Assembly: GCA_944324645.1 (NCBI GenBank)
Contig: CALUXB010000001.1
Span: forward strand, 1 to 64,000
Direction: 5' to 3'
Length of the DNA: 64,000 nt
DNA from: an uncultured Elusimicrobiales bacterium
GTDB lineage: Bacteria > Elusimicrobiota > Elusimicrobia > Elusimicrobiales > Elusimicrobiaceae
Positions 53,608 to 62,325 of this stretch are shown here, piece after piece. The notes beneath the pieces were generated by a model, which searched no databases, was not told the DNA's origin, and was given only the letters and a program-made list of their open reading frames with translations. The position numbers and the translations under genes are program-made. The stretch's first letter is position 1; each line of letters starts with the position of its first letter.

Positions 53608-53826
53608 ATGTGTGGGGTGCTTGATAACTATTGGCTTGGGGCTTACAGAAGCATTTTTTCTCCGGGCGGCGTTGGAAGCGGTTGCCACGGCATTATAAAG
53701 GACCCAAAAAATAAATAGGTCTTAATATCCCTTCTTTTTAGGCCCAATGGCCCTCGTTCTGTTTAAAATGAATCTTTACAATATAATAAAGAAAATATGG
53801 CAAAGTTGTTTTTAGAGGCCTCAAAG

Positions 53827-54387
53827 ATGAAAAAAAATGTGTTTATTCTAGTGGCTATTTTGCTGTTTCCGGTGTTTCTGTCGGCCCAGTCTGCCGTATA
53901 TCCTTATGCTGGGCGGGAAGGGAAAATGATGGCCCTCGGGGAAGTATTGGCCCAAGCTTTTTCTAGAGAAATGGCTAAGCAAGCGCGTGCTGCGGATACC
54001 AAAAATTTTGCCCAAAAAGAGGGGGCAAAAGCCCACGCGGCTTTTAAAGCTTTGCTGAGTGCTTACCCAGAATATGAAACGCTTCTTTCTAAAGTAATGC
54101 AGGGGCATAGCAGTATGGAACGCTTGGTCTCTCAGCAGCAAAATGAAACGAAACTGGCGGAGCAACTGAATATACAGCTAAAATATCTGTATGGGGATAT
54201 GCTTTCTCTGCGTAAAAAGAACCCGGAAGTAGCGGTGCAGGTGCGCCAGATTTTAAATCACGAATATTGGATAGCCTCCCGCAATGAGGCAATGAATTTT
54301 GACAAGATAAAAAATTTTGTTGAGCAGGAATTGAATTTGGCGGGCAGTTGGAAAGAGCCGGTGCCGTCTTGGACAAAAGAATTATAA
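53827..54387 (+). CDS. Exported helical protein of unknown function
   Basis: The 186-residue protein begins with a signal peptide (MKKNVFILVAILLFPVFLSA). The mature part is predicted helical with many Lys/Glu/Gln and no clear motif. The start at 53827 has AGAGG eight bases upstream and the signal peptide starting at once; an upstream ATG at 53797, only a few bases after a TATAAT box (53782-53787), would put a charged extension before the signal. Followed by its own terminator. No family recognised. Confidence 0.72.
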   Translation: MKKNVFILVAILLFPVFLSAQSAVYPYAGREGKMMALGEVLAQAFSREMAKQARAADTKNFAQKEGAKAHAAFKALLSAYPEYETLLSKVMQGHSSMERLVSQQQNETKLAEQLNIQLKYLYGDMLSLRKKNPEVAVQVRQILNHEYWIASRNEAMNFDKIKNFVEQELNLAGSWKEPVPSWTKEL

Positions 54388-54392
54388 TTTTT

Positions 54393-54416
54393 AAGCCCCG
54401 CTTAAGCGGGGCTTTT
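54393..54416 (+). terminator. Rho-independent terminator
   Basis: A perfect palindrome AAGCCCCGCTT/AAGCGGGGCTT followed by TT. Confidence 0.85.
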
Positions 54417-54461
54417 ACATATTGGCAGACCAATCTGCAGGTTGTTTTTATATAAGACAAA

Positions 54462-55130
54462 ATGAATAAAGTTTTGGGTGTATTATTGCTTTTTGTATGT
54501 GCCTTGCCCGGCTGGAGCCAAGCCAGCCTGGAATGGATGCGCGCTACCCCTGCCCAACGCAAAAAAATAGAAGCGCGCCGCGCACGGGAGGCATTGGAAG
54601 GCTGGTCGTACGCAGGGGAAATTCCAGCCCCGCTGCAACAACAGACGGATATATATTTAGGAACGCATCTGCGCAGTTCGCAAATTCAATGGATTTGGCA
54701 AGCCCAGACGGGGCTTTTGCTCCCCGTGCCAGATTTGAACGGATATGTGGCCAGCCCACAAAAAGTTTTTCTTCCGGCGTGGCGTTGGGCGGTGCGCAAA
54801 AAGCTAACATTGTCCACATTGCCTATTCTTAGTAGAAAAACGGCCTTTTCGTATCGGGTGGATATAGAAGAGAGCGACAACAATGCACTGCTGCTTCACT
54901 TTTTTCCTGTAAAGAATGAAAACGGCGGCAATCTGCTTATAAAAATTAAAATTTTTGCACAGCGTTTAAACGGCAACCGCTATGGTTTGTATTTACAGCC
55001 CTATTTGGTAGAAGAAACACCGGAAAAGGTGCCGGAGGTGGCTGACGTGTCGGAACAAAATAACTTACAGTCGGCCGGCCCGCAGGAAGAGGCCTTGCCC
55101 GCTATACAGATTGGCTGGTTGTTGCGCTAA
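54462..55130 (+). CDS. Exported protein of unknown function
   Basis: The 222-residue protein starts with a signal peptide (MNKVLGVLLLFVCALPGWSQA). The mature part has a basic region (RKKIEARRAREALEG), then beta-type sequence with many aromatic residues, ending in an acidic, Gln-rich stretch and IQIGWLLR. No motif is recognised. A TATAAG box lies five bases before the ATG without a ribosome site, another possible leaderless mRNA. It has its own terminator. Confidence 0.7.
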   Translation: MNKVLGVLLLFVCALPGWSQASLEWMRATPAQRKKIEARRAREALEGWSYAGEIPAPLQQQTDIYLGTHLRSSQIQWIWQAQTGLLLPVPDLNGYVASPQKVFLPAWRWAVRKKLTLSTLPILSRKTAFSYRVDIEESDNNALLLHFFPVKNENGGNLLIKIKIFAQRLNGNRYGLYLQPYLVEETPEKVPEVADVSEQNNLQSAGPQEEALPAIQIGWLLR

Positions 55131-55147
55131 TATATAAAAGAAAAAAA

Positions 55148-55175
55148 TAAACCCCGCCTAAGCGGGGTTATATTT
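55148..55175. terminator. Bidirectional terminator
   Basis: AACCCCGC and GCGGGGTT with a CTAA loop; it can end the exported-protein gene and, on the minus strand, tRNA-Tyr. Confidence 0.85.
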
Positions 55176-55176
55176 T

Positions 55177-55260
55177 TGGTAGGGATAGGATTCGAACCTA
55201 TGTAGGGCGTAGCCCGACGGTTTTACAGACCGTTGCTTTTGACCACTCAGCCACCCTACC
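55177..55260 (-). tRNA. tRNA-Tyr (GTA anticodon)
   Basis: On the minus strand it begins GGTAGGG and ends CCCTACCA. Anticodon stem ACGGT/ACCGT with loop CTGTAAA gives anticodon GTA. A long variable arm (CGGGCTACGCCC-like) and the TTCGAAT T-loop fit tRNA-Tyr. CCA is not encoded. An extended -10 box TGTTATAAT lies on the minus strand at 55335-55327. Confidence 0.95.
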
Positions 55261-55613
55261 GAACAAAGGGTTAAAAACGCCGCGGGCGGGCCCGCAGCTT
55301 AAAAACTCTTCCTTACGAACACATATATTATAACAAAAAAAGATAGTTCTGTCATTTCCCTTTATCTAAACCGCCGGCCTGCTTATGGATGTGTTTGGCC
55401 GGGGGGCGCAATTGCACAGAGGGGAGACAGCCGGCTTTTTTGCCCTGCGCAGTCTGCCCCGGAGAAAAAGCTAATTTGAAAAGGCGAAATCTACGGTAAC
55501 CGCTTTCTTTAGTTCCCGTCGGTTTTACATCCGGGTTTTGGGCGGCCTTCTGCGTGCGGGATATAAAGATTAAAATGCGCCAAAGCGGGGCGCAAAATTG
55601 ATAAAATAATCTT
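55261..55613. other. Intergenic region, no gene recognised
   Basis: Divergent gap between tRNA-Tyr and mutS. It holds the tRNA promoter (55327-55335, minus) and the mutS -10 box (TAAAAT, 55602-55607, six bases before the ATG). Several GC-rich inverted repeats occur around 55370-55460 but no clear RNA gene. Confidence 0.5.
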
Positions 55614-58181
55614 ATGCAAAACAGTTACAATACCCCTTTAATGAAGCAGTATTACGAAATTAAAAACCAGTATCCGGGGATTATCCTTTTTTTCCGTTTG
55701 GGTGATTTTTATGAGATGTTTGATGAACAGGCGCGCGAAGTCAGTGCACTTTTAGGCCTGACGCTGACCCAGCGCCACGGCATACCTATGTGCGGCATTC
55801 CGTTTCACGCCGCGTCTTCTTATATCAGCCGGTTGCTCAAAGCGGGCAAAAAAATTGGTATTTGTGAGCAAATCAGCTCCGGGGCGGAGAGAAAGAGCAA
55901 GCTTTTTGAGCGCAAAGTAATCCGCGTAATCACGCCCGGCACCGTGATGGAAGACGATATGCTGGACGCCAACCAGTCCAATTTCTTGGTTTGCCTGCGC
56001 GCAGACGGTAAAGGCTGGGGGTTGGCTTGCGTGGATGTATCCACCGGTCAGTTTTGGGCCAGCCAGAATGCAGACGATGTCAATTTTACGGCCTTGGCCG
56101 GGGCGTTGGCCTCGGTTAACCCGGCAGAGATAGCGGCCGACGCGCACACCTTGCAGCTGCTGCAAAATAAAGTGGTGCTGCCAGCCCGCCTGCCGCTGAC
56201 GGAGCTGCCGCCTTTTGAGGGGGATTATACACTGCCGGCGGCTTGGCCGCCGTTGTCTTTGTGGCGGGGTAAGGAGCTGGCGCTTTCGTGTGCTTTGCAG
56301 GCGGTGGCTTATGTGTCCACCACGGAGCCGGGGGTTAAAGACACATTGGTGCCTTCTTATACGGAACTGACGGACTCTTTGCAAATTGATGAAAACGCCG
56401 TCAATTCTTTAGAGCTTGTCAAAAGCCAGGAAGGGGTGCGGGCCGGCAGTCTGTGGGCGCTACTAGACCATACCAAAACTTCTTTTGGCAGCCGCAAACT
56501 GCGGGAATGGATTTTGCACCCATTGCTTTCGGTAGAAGAAATCCGCCGCCGCCAAGACTGCATAGAAGGGTTGACCAAAAATCCGGACGCGCTGGGCGCG
56601 CTGGGTACTATTTTGCAAAATATATCGGATGTGGAGCGTATTATGTCGCGCGTATCTGCGGGCAACGCCTCCCCGCGGGATTTGGGCGGGCTTAGGCAGT
56701 CTTTGCTCAATGCAGAGCCGCTGAACCGTTGGCTGGAAAAATACGGCCCGGCGGTAACCCCACATTTAAAAGAACAATTTGACGCCGTTTATCCGGCCGC
56801 GCAGGAAATGTCGCGCCTGCTTTACGAAGCAATTAATGAAGAACCGCCCCTGCGTATTGGGGACGGGCATATTATCCGGGACGGTTATAATGCCGAACTG
56901 GACGATTTGCGCAGTCTGCACAGCGGTGGCGGCAAAGCCTTGGAAGAGCTGTGCCAGCGCGAGCGGGAAAAAACGGGTATCCCCACTATGAAAGCCGGCT
57001 ATAACTCCATTTACGGCTATTATTTGGAAGTGACCAAAACCCACAGCGCCAAAGTGCCTTATAACTATACGCGCAAACAGACGCTGACCAATGCCGAGCG
57101 CTATATTACCGAAGAACTCAAAGAACTGGAGAATAAAATCTTAAACGCAGAAAGCCGTATCTTGCGTTTGGAGAGCTCTTTGTTTGATGCCGTACGCAAA
57201 ACGCTGGCGGGCCAGGCGGGCGCGCTGAAAATTTTTGCACAGATTGCGGCGGAGCTGGACGTCTATTTGTCTTTGGCGTTGGCGGCAATGAAGTATCACT
57301 ATGTGCGCCCCAATGTTAATGACGGCACCGGGCTTGCTTATAAAGGCGGGCGGCACCCGATAGTGGAGTCGCTGCTGCCGGCGGGCTCCTTTGTGCCCAA
57401 TGATTTAAATATAGACGGCGTAACCACCCAACTAATGCTTATTACCGGGCCCAATATGGGCGGCAAAAGCGTATATTTAAAACAGACGGCCTTGATTGTC
57501 ATTATGGCGCAAATGGGCTCTTTTGTTCCGGCGCAGGAAGCTCTTGTGGGCGTGGTGGATAAAATTATGACGCGTATCGGCGCCCACGATGCGTTGCAGC
57601 GGGGCAACTCTACCTTTATGGTGGAGATGAACGAAACGGCGCATATTTTGGCGTCCCAAACGCCGCGCAGTTTGATTTTGTTAGACGAAGTGGGCCGCGG
57701 CACCTCCACTTTTGACGGCATATCTATTGCCTGGGCGATTGTAGAATATCTTTATAAACCCAAAGGCGGAGCCAAGGTGCTTTTTGCCACGCATTATTTT
57801 GAGCTGGTGGATTTGGAGAATAAATATTCCAGCGTTAAAAATTTTCACGTGGAAGCCAAAGAATATAAAGACGCTTTTGGGCAGAGCAAGCTGGCCTTTT
57901 TATATCAAATTTTGCCCGGCGCGGCGGATCAATCGTACGGTATCCACGTGGCGGAAATAGCCGGGCTGCCGGCGGCGGTTACGGTGCGCGCGCGCAAAGT
58001 GCTTAAAGATTTGGAAGCCAAAAAAGGGGCCAAAATATCTGCGCGGGAGAAAGACCCGGTCAAAGATTTATTTTCCGCACCTATTGTGCAGGAAATTAAA
58101 CTGACTGATCCGGACAAACTGACCCCTATGGGTGCGCTGCAGCTGATTGCCGAGTGGAAAAAACGGGTGGAAAATGAATAA
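55614..58181 (+). CDS. mutS: DNA mismatch repair ATPase MutS
   Basis: The 855-residue MutS1-type protein has the mismatch-contact motif GDFYEMF (Phe-x-Glu) near residue 29, the lever and clamp domains, and the ABC ATPase with Walker [14 protein letters not shown] near 620 and Walker [17 protein letters not shown] near 690, followed by THYFEL. It recognises mispairs and recruits MutL. The -10 box six bases before the ATG suggests a leaderless message. It overlaps mutL by 8 nt. Confidence 0.97.
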   Translation: MQNSYNTPLMKQYYEIKNQYPGIILFFRLGDFYEMFDEQAREVSALLGLTLTQRHGIPMCGIPFHAASSYISRLLKAGKKIGICEQISSGAERKSKLFERKVIRVITPGTVMEDDMLDANQSNFLVCLRADGKGWGLACVDVSTGQFWASQNADDVNFTALAGALASVNPAEIAADAHTLQLLQNKVVLPARLPLTELPPFEGDYTLPAAWPPLSLWRGKELALSCALQAVAYVSTTEPGVKDTLVPSYTELTDSLQIDENAVNSLELVKSQEGVRAGSLWALLDHTKTSFGSRKLREWILHPLLSVEEIRRRQDCIEGLTKNPDALGALGTILQNISDVERIMSRVSAGNASPRDLGGLRQSLLNAEPLNRWLEKYGPAVTPHLKEQFDAVYPAAQEMSRLLYEAINEEPPLRIGDGHIIRDGYNAELDDLRSLHSGGGKALEELCQREREKTGIPTMKAGYNSIYGYYLEVTKTHSAKVPYNYTRKQTLTNAERYITEELKELENKILNAESRILRLESSLFDAVRKTLAGQAGALKIFAQIAAELDVYLSLALAAMKYHYVRPNVNDGTGLAYKGGRHPIVESLLPAGSFVPNDLNIDGVTTQLMLITGPNMGGKSVYLKQTALIVIMAQMGSFVPAQEALVGVVDKIMTRIGAHDALQRGNSTFMVEMNETAHILASQTPRSLILLDEVGRGTSTFDGISIAWAIVEYLYKPKGGAKVLFATHYFELVDLENKYSSVKNFHVEAKEYKDAFGQSKLAFLYQILPGAADQSYGIHVAEIAGLPAAVTVRARKVLKDLEAKKGAKISAREKDPVKDLFSAPIVQEIKLTDPDKLTPMGALQLIAEWKKRVENE

Positions 58182-60096
58182 AATTCACGTATTAGATGAA
58201 AAAACCGCCGGACAAATAGCCGCCGGGGAAGTGATAGAGCGGCCGGCGGGCGTGCTCAAAGAGCTTTTGGAAAACGCTGTGGACGCCAGTGCGCGCCATA
58301 TCCGCGTGGATATAGAAGGCGGCGGGCGGGAACTGATACGTATTAATGACGACGGCTGTGGTATGACCCCGGCCGATTTGGCCGCCAGCGTGTTGCGTCA
58401 CGCCACCAGCAAAATTTCCCGGTTTGAGGATTTAAACGCCTTACACACCTTTGGCTTTCGCGGAGAGGCTTTGTACTCTGTGGCGGCGGTGTCTAAAATG
58501 ACCCTCACCAGCTGCGCTGAAGGCAGCGAGGGAAGCCGCCTGGAAATACACGGCGGCAAAACGCTGGCCCAAAGCCCCGCCCCCGCCATACGCGGTACGA
58601 CGGTGGAAATACGGGATTTGTTTTATAATGTGCCGGCGCGGCTGAAATTTTTAAAAAGCGCCTCCTATGAGCGCGCCTGCCTGCTCAAAGTGGTGGAAGA
58701 AAGCGCGCTGGCTAATTTGCAGGTGGGCTATACGGTAGTCAGCTCCGGCAGAGAGGTGTACCGTTTGCCGGTGCTGGAAAAAGACGAACAAAACGCCGTG
58801 CTGGCCCGCGCCCAGGAAATTTTAGGGCAGGAAGCGGCGGGCGGCCTGGTTAGCCGGTTTTTTGAGGAGCAGGGACTTAAAATTTTTATTACGCCGCCGG
58901 ATAAACTGGTGGCCACGCGGGATTTACAGTTCATTTTCGTCAACCGCCGCCCGGTGGACAGCAAAACAGTGCAGCAGGCGGTGTACAAGGCGTTTCAAAA
59001 CGTCCGCCCCAAAGACCGCCACCCGGCCTTTATTATTTATATGGAGCTGGACCCGGCGTCTTTTGACGTCAATATTCACCCGCAGAAGCGCGATATCCGT
59101 TTTGCCGATGAGCACGCCATGTTTGGCGCCATTATGAAAGCGGTGTCTGATACGGTGTTTGGCTCGGCTACGCCGGTGCAAATGAAAGTGCCCGAAGCAC
59201 CTGCCTCTTCCGCCCAGCCGGCCCGGCAGGACGGCGCCCTGCCGCAGATTGCGGCCCCGCTGCCGCAAATGACCCCCGCGCCCAAAGCCAGTGCCGGATT
59301 GTTTGAGCCGCAAAGCGGCGAAGTGCAGGGCCTTGCTGTGGAAAAGAGTGCTTCTTTTGCGCCCAAAACGGTGCTGACCGCGCGCGAAACCGAAGACCCG
59401 GTGGAATACCGCGCCGTTAGTGCGGAATTTACTCCTTCCGTTTCCGCTCCGTCTGCGCAAACGGCCCCTGTGCCGCCCTCTTGCGCTTCGGACGCTGAGC
59501 CAGGCGCCCCCACCTGGTGGCACGGGCCTTATCATTATTTAGGCCAGCTGGAAAAAACGTATTTGGTGTTTGAAAACCCGGACGGATTGATTTTAATTGA
59601 CCAGCACGCCGCCCAGGAACGGGTGCTTTTTGAGCATTATTTAAATGCTTTTGAAAACCGCTCCGTGGCGGTGCAAGAGCTTATTTTCCCTATCCACGTA
59701 GATGTGACGCCCAGCAACGCCGAAAGCTTAATGAGCTGGGCTCCGTGGCTGAAAGAAGCCGGGTTTGATTTAACCCGTTTTTCCCCGCGCACGATTTTGG
59801 TTAATACGATACCCTCCGTATTGCGCTTTAAAGAAGATGATATGAAAGCGTTTATTATCTCTCTTTCCCAGATTGTAGCCGAGCCCGACAAATCCAGCGA
59901 CCAGCTGAAACGCAAAATGGTGGCAATGTTGGCCTGCAAAAAAGCCATTAAAGCACACGACCAAATTTCTGCCGCAGAAGCCGAAGCGCTGTTGGAAAAT
60001 ATGAAAAAATGCAAAGACGGTATGCATTGCCCGCACGGGCGGCCCTGCGTGGCGGTGCTGTCCACCAAAGACATTGCCAAATTGTTCGGGCGTTAA
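58174..60096 (+). CDS. mutL: DNA mismatch repair protein MutL with endonuclease motif
   Basis: The 640-residue protein has the GHKL ATPase motifs [32 protein letters not shown] and TFGFRGEAL, a Pro/Ala-rich linker at about 345-445, and a C-terminal domain with [12 protein letters not shown], fitting the endonuclease motif DQHA(x)2E(x)4E, plus [14 protein letters not shown] and terminal FGR. It should therefore nick DNA itself, as in organisms without MutH. The ATG at 58174 overlaps the mutS stop by 8 nt. Confidence 0.97.
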   Translation: MNKIHVLDEKTAGQIAAGEVIERPAGVLKELLENAVDASARHIRVDIEGGGRELIRINDDGCGMTPADLAASVLRHATSKISRFEDLNALHTFGFRGEALYSVAAVSKMTLTSCAEGSEGSRLEIHGGKTLAQSPAPAIRGTTVEIRDLFYNVPARLKFLKSASYERACLLKVVEESALANLQVGYTVVSSGREVYRLPVLEKDEQNAVLARAQEILGQEAAGGLVSRFFEEQGLKIFITPPDKLVATRDLQFIFVNRRPVDSKTVQQAVYKAFQNVRPKDRHPAFIIYMELDPASFDVNIHPQKRDIRFADEHAMFGAIMKAVSDTVFGSATPVQMKVPEAPASSAQPARQDGALPQIAAPLPQMTPAPKASAGLFEPQSGEVQGLAVEKSASFAPKTVLTARETEDPVEYRAVSAEFTPSVSAPSAQTAPVPPSCASDAEPGAPTWWHGPYHYLGQLEKTYLVFENPDGLILIDQHAAQERVLFEHYLNAFENRSVAVQELIFPIHVDVTPSNAESLMSWAPWLKEAGFDLTRFSPRTILVNTIPSVLRFKEDDMKAFIISLSQIVAEPDKSSDQLKRKMVAMLACKKAIKAHDQISAAEAEALLENMKKCKDGMHCPHGRPCVAVLSTKDIAKLFGR

Positions 60097-60107
60097 GGTG
60101 AAGGGGT

Positions 60108-60890
60108 ATGCATATTTCCAAAATTACAGCGGTGTTTTTCAGCCCGTGCGGCGGCACGGAAAAAGTGCTGGACGCGTTTCTTTCCGCCCTGCCGTTGCCG
60201 GCTGAAAAAATAGACCTTACCCCTTTTTCCTCCTCAGTGCAAAGCCGTACTTTTGGTACAGAGGAGTTAGTCATTTTTGCCGCCCCGGTATATGCCGGGC
60301 GTATCGTGCCGCTGGCTATGCAGCGTTTTGCCGCGCTGCGCGCCGCCCATACGCCGGCGGTGTGTTTGGCGGTGTATGGCAACCGCGCCTATGAGGACGC
60401 CCTGCTGGAGCTGACGGATTTAGCCAAACAAAACGGCTTTGTGCCTTTTGCTGCTGCGGCGGCGTTGGCACAGCATAGCATTATGCGCCGTGTGGCGGCC
60501 GGCCGTCCGGATACAAACGATGTGGCCAAACTTGTGGATTTTGCTAAGCAAGTTTGGCGTAAAGTGGCCCAAGCCCCCAGTGCGGCGGTGCTCTCTGTCC
60601 CGGCGGTGCCGGGCAATCACCCGTACAAAGATTTTAAGGCGGTGGGTTTTGTGCCGGCGGCTTCTGCCGCGTGCATCCGCTGCGGACGCTGCGCCGCGCA
60701 TTGCCCCAGCGGAGCCATAGACCTCGCTTGCCCCGAAAAAACAGATAAAACGCGTTGTATTTTTTGTATGGGTTGTGTGTCTGTATGCCCGGTACAGGCG
60801 CGCAGCGCCAATAAAGCGCTTTTGTGGGCGGCGGAAAAAGCGTTTGCCCTCAAATTCAGCACCCGCCAAGAGCCGGAATTTTTCCTCTAA
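60108..60890 (+). CDS. EFR1-type flavodoxin-ferredoxin
   Basis: The 260-residue protein joins an N-terminal flavodoxin-like domain (FFSPCGGTEKVLDAF, FAAPVYAGRIVPLA, CLAVYGNRAYEDALLEL; residues about 8-160) to a C-terminal ferredoxin with two cluster motifs, CIRCGRCAAHCP and CIFCMGCVSVCP. This EFR1 architecture is common in anaerobes and carries electrons between unknown partners. It follows mutL by 11 nt, so it may be cotranscribed. Confidence 0.9.
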   Translation: MHISKITAVFFSPCGGTEKVLDAFLSALPLPAEKIDLTPFSSSVQSRTFGTEELVIFAAPVYAGRIVPLAMQRFAALRAAHTPAVCLAVYGNRAYEDALLELTDLAKQNGFVPFAAAAALAQHSIMRRVAAGRPDTNDVAKLVDFAKQVWRKVAQAPSAAVLSVPAVPGNHPYKDFKAVGFVPAASAACIRCGRCAAHCPSGAIDLACPEKTDKTRCIFCMGCVSVCPVQARSANKALLWAAEKAFALKFSTRQEPEFFL

Positions 60891-61023
60891 ACTTTATCTG
60901 TTTCTTACTGCTTGGGCCCGCTTTTGTTCTGCCGGGCCGCAAACGCTCTGTGCTCAAAATAGGCGGCGGGCGGGGAAAAAGGGTGTTGGGCGCGGCCTTG
61001 CTGGCTGGTGCAATAGGAAGGCC

Positions 61024-61051
61024 TTGACCCGTTTTTTTTTTTTGATACATT
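61024..61051 (+). promoter_or_regulatory. Pilin promoter, leaderless type
   Basis: TTGACC (61024-61029), 16-nt spacer containing a T-run, and TACATT (61046-61051). The ATG at 61058 is six bases further. Confidence 0.6.
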
Positions 61052-61073
61052 TTGCGTATGAGCAAAATGTATC
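61044..61073 (+). repeat. Perfect inverted repeat over the pilin -10 box and start codon
   Basis: GATACATTTTGC (61044-61055) and GCAAAATGTATC (61062-61073) are exact reverse complements with a six-base spacer that holds the start codon. It could be an operator for a dimeric repressor or, in RNA, a hairpin at the extreme 5' end. Confidence 0.7.
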
Positions 61074-61675
61074 AAAAAACTATTCTCGTCTTTAAAAACC
61101 CGGCTAAAGGCAAATTTAGCGGTTTTACGCTAATTGAACTTTTGGTGGTAGTGCTGATTATCGGCATTTTAGCCGCTATTGCTTTGCCGCAATACCAAAA
61201 GGCTGTTTTAAAAGCCAAAATGAGTGAGCCACAACAGCTGATAGCCCATATTTTGTCAGCGGAGCAGCGCTATTTTATGGCCAACGGCACTTATACGCGC
61301 TGCTTAAATGACCTAGATATCAGTTTCCCCGGTTTTGAAACGGTGGAAAATGTGGATGGGTGTATTTGGAAAATAGCCAAGGGTCCCGCCGGGCAGGAAG
61401 GCCGCACAGATGACCGGCTGATATTGTATATTTCTGAATCAGCAGATCGTCGCACTTGGACTATTTATGCTTGGTATGGAAAGTATTTGTATAGCGGTTA
61501 CGGCGGGTTTGGCGCTCAAGTCAGCACCCTCAATCCAATGTCTAATTACAACAAGCCTTTAAGCTGTGTGGAGTATGCCTGCTATGCGGTGGAGGAAGGC
61601 AGCTTCTGCCCGCAGGTAATGGGCTGGAAAAACCCGTCTTGGACTTCCCCCTGTGCCAGCTTTTACAGTATGTAG
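61058..61675 (+). CDS. Type IV pilin-like / pseudopilin protein
   Basis: A 205-residue protein with prepilin leader ending in FSG; cleavage is expected between Gly22 and Phe23, giving FTLIELLVVVLIIGILAAIALPQYQKAV with Glu5. The C-terminal domain has six cysteines and many aromatic residues (WTIYAWYGKYLYSGYGGFG). It shares the helix with the pilin at 22686-23177 but differs in the globular part, typical of variable surface pilins. The ATG at 61058 is chosen from the promoter position; ATG 61067 is an alternative. Terminator follows. Confidence 0.85.
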   Translation: MSKMYQKTILVFKNPAKGKFSGFTLIELLVVVLIIGILAAIALPQYQKAVLKAKMSEPQQLIAHILSAEQRYFMANGTYTRCLNDLDISFPGFETVENVDGCIWKIAKGPAGQEGRTDDRLILYISESADRRTWTIYAWYGKYLYSGYGGFGAQVSTLNPMSNYNKPLSCVEYACYAVEEGSFCPQVMGWKNPSWTSPCASFYSM

Positions 61676-61698
61676 TTGTGTCGGCAAAAAGCAAATGG

Positions 61699-61727
61699 AC
61701 GGCGCGGACACCATCCGCGCCGTTTTG
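61699..61727 (+). terminator. Rho-independent terminator of the pilin gene
   Basis: ACGGCGCGGA and TCCGCGCCGT, perfect 10-bp stem with a five-base loop, followed by TTTTG. Confidence 0.9.
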
Positions 61728-61797
61728 TCTGTATTAGCTCTTCACAGCGGGGCCAAAATAAGGTATCCTGTATTATATATTCTCTATTGGAGGGATT

Positions 61798-62325
61798 ATG
61801 TCTGATACGCCCGTGTTGGAGCGCATTTTATTTTCGCAGGAACAGCTGGCCCAAAGAGTGTCTGAAATGGGCCGTGAAATTTCAGCCGATTACAAAGGCA
61901 AAGAGCCGTTGTTTGTGGGCATCTTGCGCGGCTGCATTATGTTTTATTCGGACCTGCTGCGCGCGGTAAGCATAGACTGCAAAATGGATTTTATGTGCCT
62001 CTCTTCCTATTGCGGCACCAGCTCCACCGGCGAAGTGCGCACTATGCTGGATTTGCGCGAGAGCATTAAAGGCCGCCACGTGATTATTGTAGAAGATATC
62101 GTGGATACGGGGCTCACGCTGGACTATCTGATGCAAAACCTCAAAAACCGCGGTGCCGCCAGTATAGAGATTTGCTGTTTGCTGGATAAACCCGCCAACC
62201 GCAAGGCGGAAGTGCACCCCAAATACATCGGTTTTACTATAGAGAATGAATTTGTAATAGGGTACGGGTTGGATTATAACGAACTATACCGCAACCTGCC
62301 CTATATTGGGGTATTTAAAAAATAA
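61798..62325 (+). CDS. hpt: Hypoxanthine phosphoribosyltransferase
   Basis: The 175-residue type I phosphoribosyltransferase shows VGILRGCIMFYSDLLRAV, MCLSSYCGTSSTGEVR and the PRPP loop VIIVEDIVDTGLTLDYL. It salvages hypoxanthine and guanine to IMP and GMP. GGAGGG precedes the ATG. In many bacteria hpt lies next to ftsH, as here; the two genes overlap by one base. Confidence 0.95.
   Translation: MSDTPVLERILFSQEQLAQRVSEMGREISADYKGKEPLFVGILRGCIMFYSDLLRAVSIDCKMDFMCLSSYCGTSSTGEVRTMLDLRESIKGRHVIIVEDIVDTGLTLDYLMQNLKNRGAASIEICCLLDKPANRKAEVHPKYIGFTIENEFVIGYGLDYNELYRNLPYIGVFKK

Noticed and set aside
53611-53796. Short frames after the alaS terminator
   Set aside because: They overlap the terminator or the next gene's promoter and have no supporting signals.
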